From Wyeomyia smithii (Eukaryota; Arthropoda; Insecta; Diptera; Culicidae), in the NCBI RefSeq assembly GCF_029784165.1, contig NC_073696.1, forward strand, positions 23,133,530 to 23,197,529: a stretch of 64,000 nt of DNA. The letters are read 5' to 3'. The notes under the pieces were generated by a model, which searched no databases, was not told where the DNA came from, and saw only the letters and a list, made by a program, of their open reading frames with translations. Numbering within the stretch: the first letter of the stretch is position 1; every line of letters starts with the position of its first letter. The position numbers and the translations under genes are program-made. Shown here in pieces: positions 63,302 to 64,000 of the stretch.

Positions 63302-64000
63302 TTCATCAGTATTTTTCTTTTAAAGATTAATAAATTTGCTGCAAAAATATATATCAAGATTTTTTCCACCTGTTTTTATTTACGAAAATATGGCCCATTT
63401 CGTGCGACCAATTAAATGGATCAAGATTAATGTGCATTTCCACTTCAGTTTCAGGTTCAGTTCAGTTTTAGTTCAGTTCAGTCGAGATTCAGTTACATTT
63501 CACTTAATTTCATTTTAAAGCTTCTCCCCTCCCCGCCGGCGAGTTTCGACTGCGTTTCGGTTCGATCTGGCAGCAGCGCATCTGATCAAAACCGCGAAGC
63601 GCATCGCGAACAGACAAGGACTCATAACAATAAACCTGAACACACATTTCACAGACGAATCGCAGCTCACTACACGACACCTTCCTGTTCGCATCTCGTC
63701 GGGAGGCGTCACAGTCTGCGTGTGTGTGTGTGCGTCAGTCAGTACATGGTGGCCTGTAAATTATCGTGGCGATTTATTTGAGTTTATTTTCGATGAGATG
63801 ATGTTCGGTTTATATTGCTGTGGAAATAAAAACGCAAATGTCGTCGCACAACACGACAACACAACACGGGAAAGGGCCGAGGCCATAAAATTCACTTTAC
63901 CTTCCCTTGCGGACTGGCTGGGCTGAAGAACTACAAAACATATCTGCGCTACAGTTTGGAGATAGAGTTTAGCTGACGTAATAAATTGTGGTGAATCTTT
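63302..64000. other. Array remnant, then unique DNA to window end
   Basis: A CAGTTT-type remnant at about 63440-63510, then GC-richer sequence with a short GT tract (63718-63731). ORFs of 60-68 codons show no domain. Confidence 0.35.

Overview
This window looks like a stretch of a large, repeat-rich culicine mosquito genome, most likely Aedes. The reasons are a jockey-clade (Juan-like) retrotransposon, tRNA-derived SINEs resembling Feilai, an ITmD37E-type mariner relic, many small inverted-repeat elements, kilobase-scale decayed minisatellites, and only one short intron-containing gene. Species assignment is inference. No database search was possible.

Layout. 0.15-4 kb: a minus-strand SINE with a 14-bp target-site duplication (TSD), a foldback element (814-1328), and the first copy of a 2.55-kb DNA transposon with ~690-bp terminal inverted repeats (TIRs) around a broken, unidentified ORF (1448-4001). 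4-7.5 kb: largely unique non-coding DNA. 7.5-13.8 kb: a second SINE with a 12-bp TSD, a SINE fragment, a pair of inverted 400-bp repeats, a reverse transcriptase fragment ending in a hairpin, a 979-bp element with perfect 27-bp TIRs, and an older dispersed repeat. 13.8-18.3 kb: unique non-coding DNA. 18.3-22.6 kb: a decayed minisatellite (AATGACAAA-type) containing a tRNA-like insertion. 22.6-31.3 kb: mostly unique DNA with one long hairpin.

31,334-38,143 holds one complete insertion flanked by a 15-bp perfect TSD. It has a jockey-clade element with an initiator plus DPE promoter, intact ORF1 (three CCHC knuckles) and intact ORF2 (endonuclease plus reverse transcriptase). A further ~2.4 kb downstream of ORF2 contains a ~929-bp higher-order tandem repeat and ends in A13. 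This could be a very long 3' UTR or a 3' transduction, and it is the most interesting structure in the window.

39.3-41.4 kb: a cluster of at least four copies of one small inverted-repeat (MITE) family. 44.7-46.1 kb: a short W/G/Y-rich secreted, cuticular-like protein gene (two exons, TATA box, poly(A) signal) and a divergently oriented pseudogene paralogue. 48.4-51.3 kb: a TA-flanked MITE with internal tandem repeats, an 11-bp TTGGAT-type minisatellite, and another MITE. 51.7-54.3 kb: the second copy of the long-TIR transposon. 54.3-58.4 kb: unique DNA and a second AATGACAAA patch. 58.4-63.5 kb: a SINE, a (CA)19 microsatellite, and a 3.3-kb CAGTTTCAGTT minisatellite interrupted by a foldback element with AAGGCAGAAT sub-repeats, followed by an ITmD37E-like mariner pseudogene.

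The only host gene I can support is the cuticular-like gene. Long stretches of balanced composition (5-7.5, 14-18, 23-26, 27-31, 42-44.7, 54-57 kb) may be intergenic or intronic, but I could not identify exons in them.
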